Source: Moniliophthora roreri (taxonomy: Eukaryota > Basidiomycota > Agaricomycetes > Agaricales > Marasmiaceae). From it: a stretch of DNA of 64,000 bases. The stretch lies in the NCBI GenBank assembly GCA_001466705.2, contig LATX02000089.1:1054001-1118000 (forward strand). The letters are read 5' to 3'. Below the pieces are notes generated by a model, which was not told the origin of the DNA, made no database searches, and worked only from the letters and a program-made list of their open reading frames with translations. Shown one piece after another: positions 22,503-34,972 of this stretch. Both the position numbers and the translations under genes were made by a program. Positions within the stretch are counted from its first letter, which is position 1. The number at the start of each line of letters is the position of its first letter.

Positions 22503-25500
22503 TCACTGGGAAAGATTGTGAGCTTCACTCTTTGAACAAGCTTCCATGCTATACTTACTGTGAAGAAGGTACGTCTCTCCTGGTTCTGATGGATTGGGCG
22601 GAAGTCTGCACGCATTGTTTCCAACTCAGTTGAGCTACCATCACGAGTGCTGTCCATTTCTGATTGAAGATCATTTCGGTAGTGGTTGCGAGCACGGGAG
22701 CACACCAGGTCAGCATCTAGAAAGAAAGTTAGCAGACAGGACCTTCTTAAAGACAAACACATACAAGCAACGGGCGCAGGTATGGAGATCGATTTCGTCG
22801 CCCTTGCAAAGACGTGGCAGAGCGTGTAGCACAGAGATTGAAGTGCATCTGGGCTATTGACAACATAAGCATGGGAAGTCGAGTCTTCATCATAAGAAGA
22901 CACTTACGTGAATCCATAGTCCTGCACATGTAAAGACTGTCAATAGTCATTTGAGATAACTGTGATGAGACCTACATCATGAAGGACCTGTGAATGTCAG
23001 GTAAGAAAGAAGAAAAAGAAGTAACAAAGGGAAACATACATGATAATGAGCAGAACGGCTTGTTCCCAAAAGACCGCCATGACTTTGAAGGTAGTAGTCA
23101 AACTCTATAGGGTGAGTGATGCCAGTGTCAACAACGGTCCCAGCAGGACAATTACCACTCCTGTCTGCAATCTGCCCAGCTGTTGGAGGAAAGAACCTGT
23201 GCAATATGTAGAGTTGGAGTGTGATTAGAAGTGAGGAAAGGGAAAGCCAGCTCACCTAAAATGATGGCGTTTGGCAACAATGATGAATGTGATCTGGGGG
23301 TTGATTCGCATCTCTGTGCAGACATCTACATGAGTGGAGCACACATAAGCTATTGAGAATAGTCATTGAAATAAAACAAGCAAACTGCGTAGGACTGCCA
23401 ACTCTACAAGAAGAAATTAATAACAAGCCAACATTTCCCAATGCATGATACAAACCTTGATCCTTGACTTGCTTGTACTGCCCTTCAGAGACACCATCTG
23501 GAACATTACAGTTAGAAATACAAATAAACAACTTGGCTAGGAGCATACCTCTGAAGAATAAGAGTCGCTTTGGCTGGAAATTAGGCCTCTTCTCTTGATT
23601 CTTCCTGTAATCCATGTACTTTCCCAGGAGATTCTACCAGGGAATCAGAAACAACAATGAAGGAATGAGAAGAGAACTCACACGGGCCATATCTCCCAAA
23701 TCTGCAATGATTTCTTGACGAGATGTCTGAACATGGATATCTGCAATATACTTTGCAGCATCTGAGTCAACATTTGCCACCAGTGCAGTATGTGATGGTG
23801 CTGTTGCTCCTGGTGCTGGGTGCATCACATCGGCACCTAGCATAACATCAACAGAGACAGAACTCATTTAGAAGAGTGACATACCCATAATAATTGTAGG
23901 ATTGTGCGGATCAGTGAGGGCAGCTGCAGACCGAGGATCAGGTTTAACATTGATTCCACCAAGTTTAGGATTTATTCTGGACTACTGTTAGTAAATGCAT
24001 TGGATAATAACAACAATCCACACATACTTCAATGCAACATTTGCCCAGTACTGAATTTTTGCTCCTCGACACTTTGAGGCCTTAAGGCACTGTGTTGCAA
24101 CTCCAATCTTGGCAGGGTTTTAGTTTCACATAGAGATAAGAAAGCCCAAGACAAACTTCAACATCTCCAAAGCTGTCATAAAAGCACTGTGAGAGATGGT
24201 TGGCTAAGATCAGATACTGACATACTACTTAACAACTCTGTAAATTTCTGTATTGCCTAGGTCAGGCAGCACAACAACAAGCAAGTCAGGACCAAGGTTG
24301 CCACCATTCTTCCTCAAACACTCAGAGCCTGCTTTTTTGAGTGCCTGAACCCAAACCTTAGAACTTGTGTTACACAGAGAATGGAGAAGCTTACAGCCAC
24401 AATATTAGCAGGACCACCTTGGGGGTTTGCAGAGTGGATGACTGGGTTTTTTTCAATAACATTCATCCCTAAACCAACCTGAGTAATGTGAATAAAAGCA
24501 GAAAAGGCCATTACCAGTGGTGCTGAAAGCATGAATAATATCAGAAACCATTTGTCTGGCAATCTCCACGTTGAAGCGGGGCTCAAATGTTATGACAGCC
24601 CAACGATTGATCTGCTGTGGTTGAACAAACTTCTTATCCATTCTAGGGAAGAGAATCAGTTCACAAAATCAAGTCAACAGAACAAACACATACAAATTCC
24701 ACTGGCCATTCCTAGGATCCTATGAGAATATCAGACAGTGATAGTGAAAGCAAGTGAGGCTATAACATACCACAGATGGTTGTTTGCTTCCCTGACCATA
24801 CATCAACCTTGGAGGCACAATGATACGAGCATCAATCTCCATCGGAAAAGCAGATTGTCGGATAGACATTCCGAAGTTACGGACGTAATCACTCTGCCCA
24901 TGTTGGAGTAACTGTAGAGACAAGTCAGCACCTCGTTATCAACAGGATTAAAAAAATAATATGATATGCAATAGCTCACGTTCAATCCGTCTCTGATGGC
25001 TCTTAAGCGCTCTTCGGGCCTCTTTTGCGAGAACTCGACCATGGACTTTGTGATCTCAGGCGGTACCTGCTTCCTGGCAATCTGGCCAGGAACAACTTCG
25101 CATTTTTCTAGAGGGAAAGCGGCACCCGATGCTGTCTATTGAGTATTCAGGAGTTAGGATGAAGCGACTCAGGAATGGTGTCACCGCTTACCAGAGCACA
25201 TATGACATCGGGAAACTGTAACGGTCTATTGTTATTGAGCTCCCGGTAGTAATCGGCGACGTTTGTTTCATTGTTGTCCCTGTTCGTGAAACGGATATTG
25301 CGAGCACCCTCCCGAGATAATCTTTGCACAACAATGATACGGTTCTTGGTCTGGGATCTGGGGTCAGCGGCAGGAACCTTGACACGGATACCGCTGATGA
25401 ATCGCTGTAAGCGAAGCCGTTCTCGGTCTGGAAGACCACTTTGTGGTGAAAGGATGTTGGGGTTACTTGAAGTCTTTCCGAAGAACTCGAGTGCAAGATT

Positions 25501-26736
25501 GATGAAAGGACCCGGTTTGAAGAACATCCCAGTTGTAATATCGACGTTTAGGATAACATGATCAAGTGCTGGTCGAATGGACTGGAAATACCCCCGCCAC
25601 AGCTCCAAGCCGTGTCCCACAGAGACCCGCTCCTTGCCCGGAAAGAACGAGCGAACGTTGAAGGGATATTTGGAAACGGGTTCTTGTCGGATGATCACGT
25701 TCATGGCCTGGTCCATTGATCAGTGAAGATTCAGAGGTCAAGGCCTCAAACGACACACCATCAACGCCGTTAACACGCCTTCATCTTGCGACTGCCTTCC
25801 CTCGACGAAATACTGCACCGGCCTAGGACGAAGTCAGATGGAGGCTATAGCTTCAGACGGAGGTATGAAATCACGGACTCTGGATTGATTTTCGCGACTT
25901 TGGCTACCTTGATAGAGTAGATTTTGGGTGGCCTTGTGGAGGAAGGGTCATCACGGAACGGGACATCGAACTGTGAAAGTTATGAAAGATGGAACGCGTA
26001 ATTAAAGAGCTAACACACCCTGGCAGCAGTAGTCTCGCCTCCTCCAAAATCTAACTCGTGCGGCATGAAAAGATTCTTTTTGCCGTCATATACTCCCGCA
26101 CCCTGTCGAAGGAATATATCTGGCTTTGTTTCGAACTGAAGTTGCTTGATGAGTTGGTGTGTAAACCTCGGAGGATAGTTTTTGTCGGGCGTAATGACTA
26201 TCAAAATGTATTAGTGTTTAGAGGAGTCGAAAGCAAAACGGCAACTGACCGACTATAAAGGAAATTCGAGATTGACAACATGATCAAGAAGGCTGTAAAT
26301 TAGCATGAACGCGTCCAGCAAGCTTACCATCGTAGTGGTAGACTGAGCCCTGCGGCACAGTAACTTGACAAGCGTTGGTGGACACCTTGATCCCCGTGCC
26401 CGCTTTACCATAGCCGGGGCGACGAACTCCAACAGTTGCAGTAACGTGAGCTTCATGGAGAAATTTTATGAAAAAGTTCAATCATATAACATTCAAGTAC
26501 TCCAATGCATAGACAAAAACGATACCTGATGCAACTGGGCCCGCCTGCAGGGTGCCTTGACCTGCAGGTGGACCCCCACGCCCACCTTGCGGAGTGCCAC
26601 CTCTTTCTCTAGGCGGAGGGGTACCTCGATCACCTCGTCCTCTAGGTGGAGGGGTACCTCGATCACCTCGTCCTCTAGGCGGCGGGGTGCCCCGACCACC
26701 ACGGGATGGATCTCTGCGAGAAGGCCGTGGAGGCAT
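22503..26736 (-). CDS. Argonaute protein (RNA silencing effector)
   Basis: Twenty or more exons give a full Argonaute of roughly 900 residues. The N-terminus is an RG-rich tail ([16 protein letters not shown]) with 11-residue repeats. The N domain has [20 protein letters not shown] and [16 protein letters not shown], and the linker [12 protein letters not shown]. The PAZ region runs from [16 protein letters not shown] to [13 protein letters not shown] has [15 protein letters not shown] and [21 protein letters not shown] carries the complete DEDH tetrad: Asp in [11 protein letters not shown], Glu in [10 protein letters not shown], Asp in FFRDGVSEGQ and His in [11 protein letters not shown]. 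Slicing activity is therefore plausible. It would bind small RNAs in the cytoplasm or nucleus and guide silencing. The C-terminal exon end is uncertain: a gtaagt intron puts TGA at 22503; another join would end at 22453. Confidence 0.93.
26250..26252 (-). other. Candidate 3-nt microexon (TCG) of the Argonaute gene
   Basis: Between exons ending CACTACGATG and starting TCATTACGCC lie two back-to-back introns (75 nt ending ctttatag, 52 nt starting gtcagt) separated by TCG. Including it gives YDVVITPD; skipping it gives YDVITPD. The family usually has the longer HYDVVI form. Confidence 0.45.
26609..26700 (-). repeat. 33-bp tandem repeat coding [11 protein letters not shown] units
   Basis: Two full 33-bp units (26609-26641 and 26642-26674) differ at one base. 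A third, partial and more diverged, starts at 26675. They encode 11-residue RG/Pro-rich units in the Argonaute N-terminal tail. Confidence 0.85.
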
Positions 26737-28321
26737 TGTTCTTGATGTTTGAAGGTTTAAGGAGTTTGAGACCGTGAGTAAGGAAAGGCGCCCTTGACTT
26801 CGCTCTAGCGTCCATCAGTGCTTTTATGTGGGTCCGGTTCTCGCCGGCCGGTCTGCCGTAACCCTCCAGAATTTGACCGCAGCTATGAAACGCAGCTATG
26901 AAACGCAGCAGAGAAGTATGAGCATGCGCTTGAGAAGGAGCAGCGGATTTACTGTGGAAGTTCAGTTATATCTCAAGCTCACCATGTAAGTCGTTACGTG
27001 GAAGACTGAGAACGTCTGAAAACCGTGTCATTGCTACTACACTATAACACTAAAGAAGAACACGTAGTTCTCAAGTCCCTAACGGCCCTAACGTTTGGGA
27101 GGGGAGGCGTCTACAGCGCAGCCACGAAGCCAGTGATCCATATATGTAGATATCATACGACCAGAGCTTCGACAATTGAGATGTCAAGGAAGGTTTGCCA
27201 ATATTAGTCGCGCTTGAGAACTTGAGCTCCAAGGAGTATGAATCTGGAGCTGCATCATCTGACGTGGAGGACCAGGCCCAAATAACATGGACGGTTTGTG
27301 TGCTCTCAGACCATCGGTGAGACAGTCGGTGAGACGACTGTCTCCCTCGGTCATGCTCGCAAGATACCTCCAATTTCGAGTTTGATATCGGAGGTCGAGA
27401 TATGAAATCGGTGAAACGAATTAATCCTAGGCGTACAAAACCTTGCTGCCAAACATGAAGGAGCGCTAGCCTGTGAAGAAGATAAGGTGAGAACTTTCCT
27501 AGTCCGATTTCAAGTAGGAACGCACGGGTCAGGGAGGATCGTGACCTATAACGTTTGCAATACACCTCGGGATCTGGATCCAATCCACGAAAATCCTTGC
27601 ATCAGAATTTGAGGTTCGGAAAGTCCAAGCTTTTGATGCCGCTGTCTCTTTCCGAGCATAGAAATATTAATACCTATGAGGTCGAGTAAGCTGCAGACTT
27701 GAGAGCCTGGCACACCTATCCTTCATAAGTTGACAATCTCATCACATTCCCTGCAACACTTCCAGGCTACTTGACGCTCACTCCTGGTTTAACTAGGGTA
27801 GGAATTTCCGTGTCTTTGATTGTTTTTTTTCTGACGATGTGTCAACGGAGGCTTTTTATCTTGTACCAGGCGAAGCAGTGGAGTGCGAATCCTCATGACT
27901 CCAGTGGCAACGTCAGCTCCAGTCCCAAGTATACGCATAATATGAACGACCCAAATTTCCAGTTGCCGTGATACCAGATCACGGTAGCGTTCCACCCAGG
28001 TCACCTTCGGCCCTGTCGACGAGGATTGCACTTTTTCGCGGCGTATGACTTTCCAAAACTTCACCTTCCATCGACAAACTCCCACTACTTCTGCCAGAAT
28101 TGCGTCTATGGAGCCTTCATTAGCCAGTCATCGACAGATCCTCAAAGAGATCCGTCCTGAGGAACCCGAGGGACCTTTTCTGTTCTTGGAACAATCCATC
28201 ATCAGCTTCGTACATTGCGGTTCGGAATGAAGTCCGAGTCGAGGTGTTCTCACGACAAGACAGTGGACCTTTTGAATGGCCTTCTGAGTCTATAATCTTT
28301 CAGGTTACACCTCTCAACGGA
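26737..28321. other. Intergenic, 1.6 kb, no convincing gene
   Basis: Upstream region of Argonaute. A 13-bp direct duplication (cgcagctatgaaa twice) lies at 26878-26903. A 170-codon minus-strand frame (27071-27583) has no family resemblance or splice support. Further fragments at 27770-28230 may be older parts of the adjoining F-box pseudogene. Confidence 0.4.
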
Positions 28322-30406
28322 ATGGCTTCTACGCTCGCAGAGTACGAGCATCGACCCAGACAGCCGAGCCTCATCCCATCTGCAGCAGATTGCATCCACG
28401 ATCTGCATGCAGGTTTTTTCTCAACATTTACAAAGAGGGAAATGGTACTCAGGTGAGTATACTTATCATCAGAAAATCGGTACAAATTTATTTATTTCTG
28501 ATTCCCTTGATTCAGTTGTACCTCCAAGTTCGGACTGGACGGTGAGGAACCGGGTTGCAACTTGCACGAGTAACACGTCCTCTTTGCTCTCAATTACGAC
28601 CTCCGATTGACTCTTAAGCACCAGGGTTTCCGGATCTACCACGACATTTCATAGTAGCTTGGAATCTGGATGGCCATTGGTGATTTGGATACTAGGTGTG
28701 TTGCCCTGTCGATATTCTCCTACTAGGACGTTGAATGATACTGTAACTCCCATAGGCGACCTGGAAAATGGGGGTCTCTTCAAAGCCATACAAGGTTGGA
28801 TCATCCAAGTCGCCTCCAGGTTTCGATTTCGACCCCAGTTACTCTGCACTTGACGGCGGTCTTCCAGACCAGGCGACTCCACCGATAAATCCCAATACTC
28901 ATGATTCTATGTGACCTGGTTGACCTTGACCTTGGCGAATCCCATCTACCATCACGCTATCCAAAGTCTGCTCTTATTGGTACAAGGTCGTTGCAGCTCA
29001 TCCTTCCCTATGGTCTTCTCTGGAGGTCACTTTCGGTAGTTGGATCAACAGACCCCTCAAGTTAAGGCGACTGTTGGAGCTGTTCATTGCTCGGTCATGT
29101 AGCGCTCCCCCACCTTAATGCTGTCCTTGCCACGCCTATCCGGGGTCTGCGTGCTGACACCGGCAACCGACCTACTGTTGCATAACTCTGACCGTTGGTT
29201 CAAAGTGGCACTGAACCACATGTCGTCCATGAAGCACCCCATCTTTCAATTCATTCAATGCCCCTTTTCCGCCCTGCGGTGCCTAGAACTTCATTCAGTC
29301 AACGGCGAGCATGGATTGTTCAAGTCGGATCTCTTTAGCGATTCCCCTGCAATGAAATCTCAGTATTGGACTTTACTCAGGTCCCGTCTCGGGAACGGAC
29401 TCGATATGCCATGGACGCCACTGCAACTCTCGCATTGTCGGCCCGCCAAATCCGCGTTATTGATGTTATCCTCTTGTTGGAACGTGGAGTCTGTAAGGCT
29501 CTGTCGTCTCACCAACTCAAATCGGGACAATCACGATTCACTGATACCCCATGTCCATTCTAATCGCACCTCTTTGAGGATAGAGGAATGGAATCAAGGT
29601 CAGATATCGAATATATTCAACCATTTAACGGCACCGAGATTGCCTTCGTTTTGCACATCGAAGGATTCCGTCGAGCAAACTCTCGATGGACACATACTTG
29701 GGATTCAGAACCCTTGGAGATGTTCCTCCACTGCTCTTCGTGTGTATTAACCCATCTGTATCTACAAGGTATACCGATTACTGGAGAGCAGACGATCAGT
29801 CTCCTAGAGAGTTTACCTGCTTTACAAAGGCTATACATCGCGGAACTCGAGAGAATCGAGCGGATGAACGTCATCATCACGAATACGTTCCTGGACCAGC
29901 TTTGCATAAACCCCAACGATTCGTCCCCTTCGTTTCTTCTAAACCTTACCGATATTTTCCTCATTTTGCACCCTGGCGTAGGAACTGAGGAGCAGAGGAT
30001 GCGGAACGTTGTCGAATACAGGCTTGACAATAGCGTGGTTACCTCCTTGCGGTATGTAAATCTCACTTTCCGAGGGTGATGCAGTACCCACCGCGGATTT
30101 CTTATCATTGTCAGAGGTATGTGAACGAAGAGGCTTGCGTATGCGAATCGTGCACTTGCCTCATTCACAAGGACTCCTACATACACCGCGAGGGGAGTGA
30201 GGCGAAATAGTAGTGCGTATGTAGACTATAATCAAATTCATTCTGTAAAATTTTATTCTGTGCCAAATGCATGCTCAGGGTGTTGTATCGCCATGTGTCT
30301 TTTCGTTATAGCTGAATCCGAGGACTTGCGTGCTACTTTGTCTTCTTTGCAATCTCGATGTCAACTAGACTTGAACGATTCCTTCCATGTCTTTGGAGTC
30401 CAGTGA
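28322..30406 (+). pseudogene. F-box/LRR-type protein pseudogene
   Basis: Pieces of a typical Agaricomycete F-box/LRR protein occur in order but in different frames. The N-terminus is MASTLAEYEHRPRQPSLIPS. At about 28970 the post-F-box motif TLSKVCSYWYKVVAAHPSLW appears, followed by SSLEVTFGSW. The frame then breaks at a TAA (about 29118). LRR-like segments follow in another frame (ALRCLELHSVNGEHGLFKSD, GQISNIFNHLTAPRLPSF). Near 29650 the frame changes again to WTHTWDSEPLEMFLHCSSCV and THLYLQGIPITGEQTISLLE. A last exon-like piece, AESEDLRATLSSLQSRCQLD, follows an intron-like gap and ends at 30406. Introns cannot account for all the breaks, so it is called a pseudogene. Intact relatives would be SCF-type adaptors, inferred from the family. 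Confidence 0.65.
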
Positions 30407-30571
30407 GGCGATCACAGTTTTCTGCGAAGCAGGGCATCGATGATATGGTGTTTGCGCAATCTCTCATGACCGTGTAGGTTTGATGTAATGACCTCGTGTC
30501 TACCACTATTTCGCATCACCATGTTTTTAACTGATATATACAAAGGTCCGATATTTAAGTGAAAAGCTACC

Positions 30572-31215
30572 GAGGCAGCGGCTGCCCATCGCGCCGAGAT
30601 TCCAGCTGCAGCACTGTGACGCTCCCATATTCAAAGTAGTATCCACATTTCGATCCGGACGTAGTGCTGAGGCTCTGAGACCACTAGCATGGTTAATGAT
30701 GTTACAAAATACCCTATAATCCATATCAACAAAATCAAGAAATTTGCGTTGTTGAAACTTACGGAAGGTATTTCTGGCTGTCTTGCCAGAAGGTCTTCGA
30801 CATACCCGGCAAATTGTTTCCTCGTAAAAAGTGCTGATTCCTCGAAATACCATCATGCTTTCGAGTCTCCGTCTCCACCGCGCTGGCAGACATGAGTTTG
30901 ACTGGAATCGCCAGAAAGATCGCTGTGCTATTGGCCAACGCTACAATGACTATCGCCGTTGCAAGCTGGGGTTCAACTTGATGATCATGCAATACGGATT
31001 TCGGGTCCCAAGTCTCTCCCCAGCGCCTACAGTATGAATGGTATGAAAGTCGAGATGCCGATGACGATCAAGACGGAGCCGGAGAAGGCCATTAGAACGC
31101 ATTTGTTTCCTGCGTAGACAGCGTGCAAACCATTGACATGGGAATAACAGGTTGGACGAATGGTTTCTTCCAAATCAAAGTTGGAGCTCACTAGAAACTG
31201 TATGCATGTCAATAT
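30572..31215 (-). pseudogene. Relic of the multi-pass membrane family (relic A)
   Basis: Segments match the intact genes at 32563, 49692 and 55495. NGLHAVYAGNKCVLMAFSGS corresponds to RVRAVYTGNRPVVAVFF. LATAIVIVALANSTAIFLAI corresponds to the next helix pair. RGNNLPGMSKTFWQDSQKYL corresponds to QGKHLPGLSRTLWQDGQKYI. The tail LRASALRPDRNVDTTLN and LESRRDGQPLPR is in another frame. The penultimate helix region is missing and frames shift, so the copy is dead. Confidence 0.75.
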
Positions 31216-32028
31216 CCGCCGACTAGACGGGAAGCAACGAGTTCCGCAGAACCCCTTGTTATGCTTCAGGGTGACGTGGTCTTCAAATAAAAGTAATTCG
31301 CCGTCTTGAGCAGCTCAATAGTGGATGATGTCGTGTGGTCCATATGTAAATACTGTATTCGGTTCTGGGTCCTACGAAGATGGCGTGCAGACTTTAGTAA
31401 GGTTCCTCGTCTACAAGTCGCAACGTACCCTGATTTGCATGACATCATTTTTTTTTCAGTCAAGCCACAGCGCTGTCTTCTATGCAAGAAGGTCAAGAGT
31501 AAGGCGAGCACGGTAAAGGTAGTTAGTGTATATACCATTGCACTGTCAGAGAATGTACAGATGTTCCGTAGAGATTCAGAAATGTTGCCGACAGCGAAAG
31601 GAATGTTTAGAACGCACCTGATGCCGATGGATTGCGTGGCTTTGGGACTTAAAGAGGCTCGGAACTTGACTGCCTATCAGATTTCCTATAGATATGCGAG
31701 AATGGAGATACGCACTAGCTTTGTCGTCGGTTACGGCTCACATATTTCCCTGCCCTCCATCCCATCGCTATACGCAAGGTCTGTTTCTCTCTTCCTATAG
31801 TACTTGTTGGTTCCCAGAAAGCTAAAGAAAAAAGAAAAAGAGAAACGGAGGAAATGGTAACGGTTCGGAGATGGGAGTTGGAGGCAAGGAACGTAGACGC
31901 ATTTAAGCGCCCGATAGGCACAGGCTTAGCCTCCTGAAGTAAAAGCATACAGAATCGATTGCTACTATACTGTTGCATACGACGTAGGTACAGCCCAGGT
32001 AAAAAAATGGTATACGTGAGTACTAGGT
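31216..32028. other. Accessory DNA, no gene resolved
   Basis: Probably remnants between two family relics. A long open plus-strand frame (31306-31800) has no recognisable motif and no splice support. Confidence 0.35.
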
Positions 32029-32230
32029 TTATCGAGGCAGCTCCTGCCCATCGCGTTGAGATTCCAGCTTGGCGCGCAAGTTCAGGGTAGTATGTAGATT
32101 CCGACTCGGATCTGGCCTTAAATTTAATGCAGAAGCCCTGAGATTGCGAATAAGATGACTGCTCATACTATCTTCAATCGCAGCATATGGTACTAAAAGA
32201 ACAGATTTGTGGAACACCGAGAGCCTTTTG
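32029..32230 (-). pseudogene. C-terminal fragment of the multi-pass membrane family (relic B)
   Basis: LLVPYAAIEDSMSSHLIRNL, then RASALNLRPDPSRNLHTTLN and LESQRDGQELPR, match the end of the gene at 49692 (ILVAPHAAVENSMNSYMIRS, RPDRNVNTTFN, VLPR). Nothing of the upstream helices remains in the adjacent 300 bp. Confidence 0.75.
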
Positions 32231-32562
32231 CCCAAGTGTATGAGGTCTTGATGATAATTATTGCTAAGAGAAAATTTGAGATGAAGGATGCTAGTCCCGA
32301 TGATCCTCCGAGTCAATCACACACTCTTGTCAACTATACATACATTTGTAATGATGTGTACAGTTACAGACTACAGTATCAATTATGTTCATACATTGTC
32401 CTCCATATCCAGGATTGAAGTGTGAATACAAGAATCCACTGGCAGGTCCGAAGGTCAAGCTACGGTGTCGCAAGTTTGCAACCACCAGCCTAAGAGTATC
32501 CCGCATCATCGTACAGAAGTAGAATGGGATAGAAATAGCATGCTTTTCGAGCGATAAATCCA

Positions 32563-33748
32563 TTACCGAACCAATTCCCCATTGTCACCGCCACGACTTT
32601 CTTCATCTACTGAGCCATCCGTATTGGGGCGGAAATGAAGTGTGGGCGTTGTCACATCTTGTGTGGGTAACAATGTCGCACGGACACTGCGAAATAGGTA
32701 GGAGTTCATGCTATTTTCGATCGCAGCATGAGGCGCGATGAGGATGAACCTATAGATTACGTTTAGGCGGCCAATCGCCATCATTATGCTCGTCGCTATT
32801 GTCGTGAGGATGAAGATCCTGCATGCACACCCATTAAGCGTCAGTCCGGAAATCAGCAGAAGGTGGTGTTATAACATACAGAATATATATTTGTCCATCT
32901 TGTAGAACGGTCTTCGATAGTAAAGGAAGATGCTTGCCACGCCAAAAAGCTTTGACCTGAAAAACAAGTCCTTTCCGAGGGCTACTTCCGAAGTCCTTGA
33001 TGGAATTTAATTGACTAAGCCTGACCGAAATCGCTATGAACACCGCAATATGATTCAATAGTGGTATGAGCAGCATTGCTTCGGCAAGTCGCGCATTCAT
33101 GTTTGCCGTGCAGTACGGATTTGAGGGTCCAATGCGGTAGCCAGCTCCAGCGAACGGAATCAAAGTTGAACACCCTGTCACGACAAGAAAGGAAACGAAG
33201 AACCCGATGACCATGCGACGGTTTTCCCAGTAGACGGCTCTTAGTCGAAAGAACAAGAGCAGCGTCTCGGATGTCACAAAGGGAGAAATTCCTATGAGGA
33301 TTGCTTTGCTGATGGTAGTACAATATCTACCCAAAGGAACAGCTAAAGAAAATCTGAGTATTCAATGGATGATTTTGATAAAGATTCACTGACTGAAGAA
33401 CAACACGGCTCCGACCAAGCCGGCGAAAGTGTTTATTCTATTCCCCGCAATTGAGCGTCAAGACATTCCCAGGCGTCAAACAATCGCACCTGGCCCAGTA
33501 GTACACGATGGTCGGCAAACCAATCCTGCGTTTCAGCAATAGTTTGTACTCGCTCCCCAGATTGATGAGTATCTCCCATAGAAACATCTGAAATTAGAGG
33601 ATAAGTCGACCGACAAGGATACCGAAACCTGAAGGAAAGCACTGACACCCAATGTCCCAACCACGATGTAAGCTCCCAGTGGATACGGAGGACTTGTATC
33701 GGATTCAGTGCGCGATATTCCGTCTCCATTCAGTGAGTCGAGATCCAT
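32563..33748 (-). CDS. Multi-pass (about 7 TM) membrane protein, family copy 1
   Basis: Five exons. The first, MDLDSLNGDGISRTESD, ends in a helix at LGAYIVVGTLG. The next encodes MFLWEILINLGSEYKLLLKR, a loop conserved in all copies. About seven hydrophobic segments follow, with ETLLLFFRLRAVYWENRR, STLIPFAGAGYRIGPSNPYC, IPLLNHIAVFIAISVRL, WRGKHLPLLSKTVLQDGQIY and FILIAPHAAIENSMNSYLFR. The polar C-terminus ends GELVR. I recognise the pattern as a multi-copy Agaricomycete integral-membrane family without an assigned function; the receptor-like seven-helix layout is inference. Introns sit at the same positions as in the copies at 49692 and 55495. Confidence 0.85.
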
Positions 33749-34972
33749 GATAACGAGTCGTGGGTGCTATCAAAGAGGTCGAGGCGGGATTGACTGGCAA
33801 AAACTGGTATAAGTAGCAGGCACAGGCCAAGCCCACCAATACGAGGCAATCCTGTATACATTAAGGAGGCTTGAGGCTTCTAGTCGACTTCTAGTTCGAA
33901 TGAGGCAAGGGTTTATGACAAATTTGGTCCACAGAGTGGAGAGAGACTTCCAAAGAACAAGATCGACATGCAGGGGTTAATTTGGGCCTTCGAAAACTGT
34001 CCAAGGAATGATGGTGTCCAAGGAGGAGAAGGGCATTTGAGTGGCATGGAGCATGTATGTTGAGTACCATACCGATGTACTGTTCGGGCGATGGAAGTTG
34101 AATTTTACGACTGTATACGACCTCTCATAAGGGCTTTGAAACAGTTTTAGAACAAGTGGATAGGTCAAAACTTCGCCGCACATATATATAGACCCAGACC
34201 AACTAACCAGTACCGCGGGACGACTCTGATGACGCCGGGAAGCTACATGAGTCACTTTGTCGACGTTTTCATTTCGGGTTCTTCCTGGTTACGCTACCGT
34301 TTCCCAGGGCAGGTAAGTAGGACCTCAATGAGCAAGAAAACAGACATGAAATGTATGATGGGAAAGGCAATTCTACACGCTGTTCAAGAAGAGTCCGAAA
34401 TCCTTGCATTCCGAGGATATGATGTTCGAACTCGCGTCACAAAAGAGATCTGGGGGTGTGAGGCGTGAATTTGTGGATCTAAGGCGAATCAGCGCTTGGG
34501 CTCCACGAGGATTCCGCAGATTTGATTGACGTACCTTTCGCATGGCAACCAGATGCCATTGTATACATGGATAACAACAATCCACTAATCTAAGCTGAAC
34601 ATCGCCAGAAATCAGGACTGGAATGAGATAGAGGAGTAAGAAAGAAGGCTCCAAACCGATGAACCCTGTACACAACTTGTATAGCGTCATTCATAAAGAA
34701 CGAGGCAAATCGAATGTCTAAATTTGCCAACATCAAGAACACGAGTTATACGGCGTGCATCACTGGCAATATTACACGCCCTGATCGCGCCGGCAGCATG
34801 TGTATTTACATCTGTTCCGCACCGCGAAACGAGGGCAGAACGACCAAAAAAAAAAAAACATATGTATAACCTTGACTCTTCACTACACGTTTGCACCTCG
34901 TGTTTTCAAAAGTAAAACTCTCGGTATCGCCAATTTTTCGACCCGAGACGTGTCACCCCTCGTCCATTCGAC
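33749..34972. other. Intergenic, 1.2 kb, no gene seen
   Basis: A short poly-A run (34849-34858) and a tatatata stretch (34185-34192) are visible. Small frames on both strands lack recognisable content. Confidence 0.4.

Noticed and set aside
27071..27583. 170-codon minus-strand frame
   Set aside because: No family resemblance, composition unlike neighbouring exons, no supporting splice signals.
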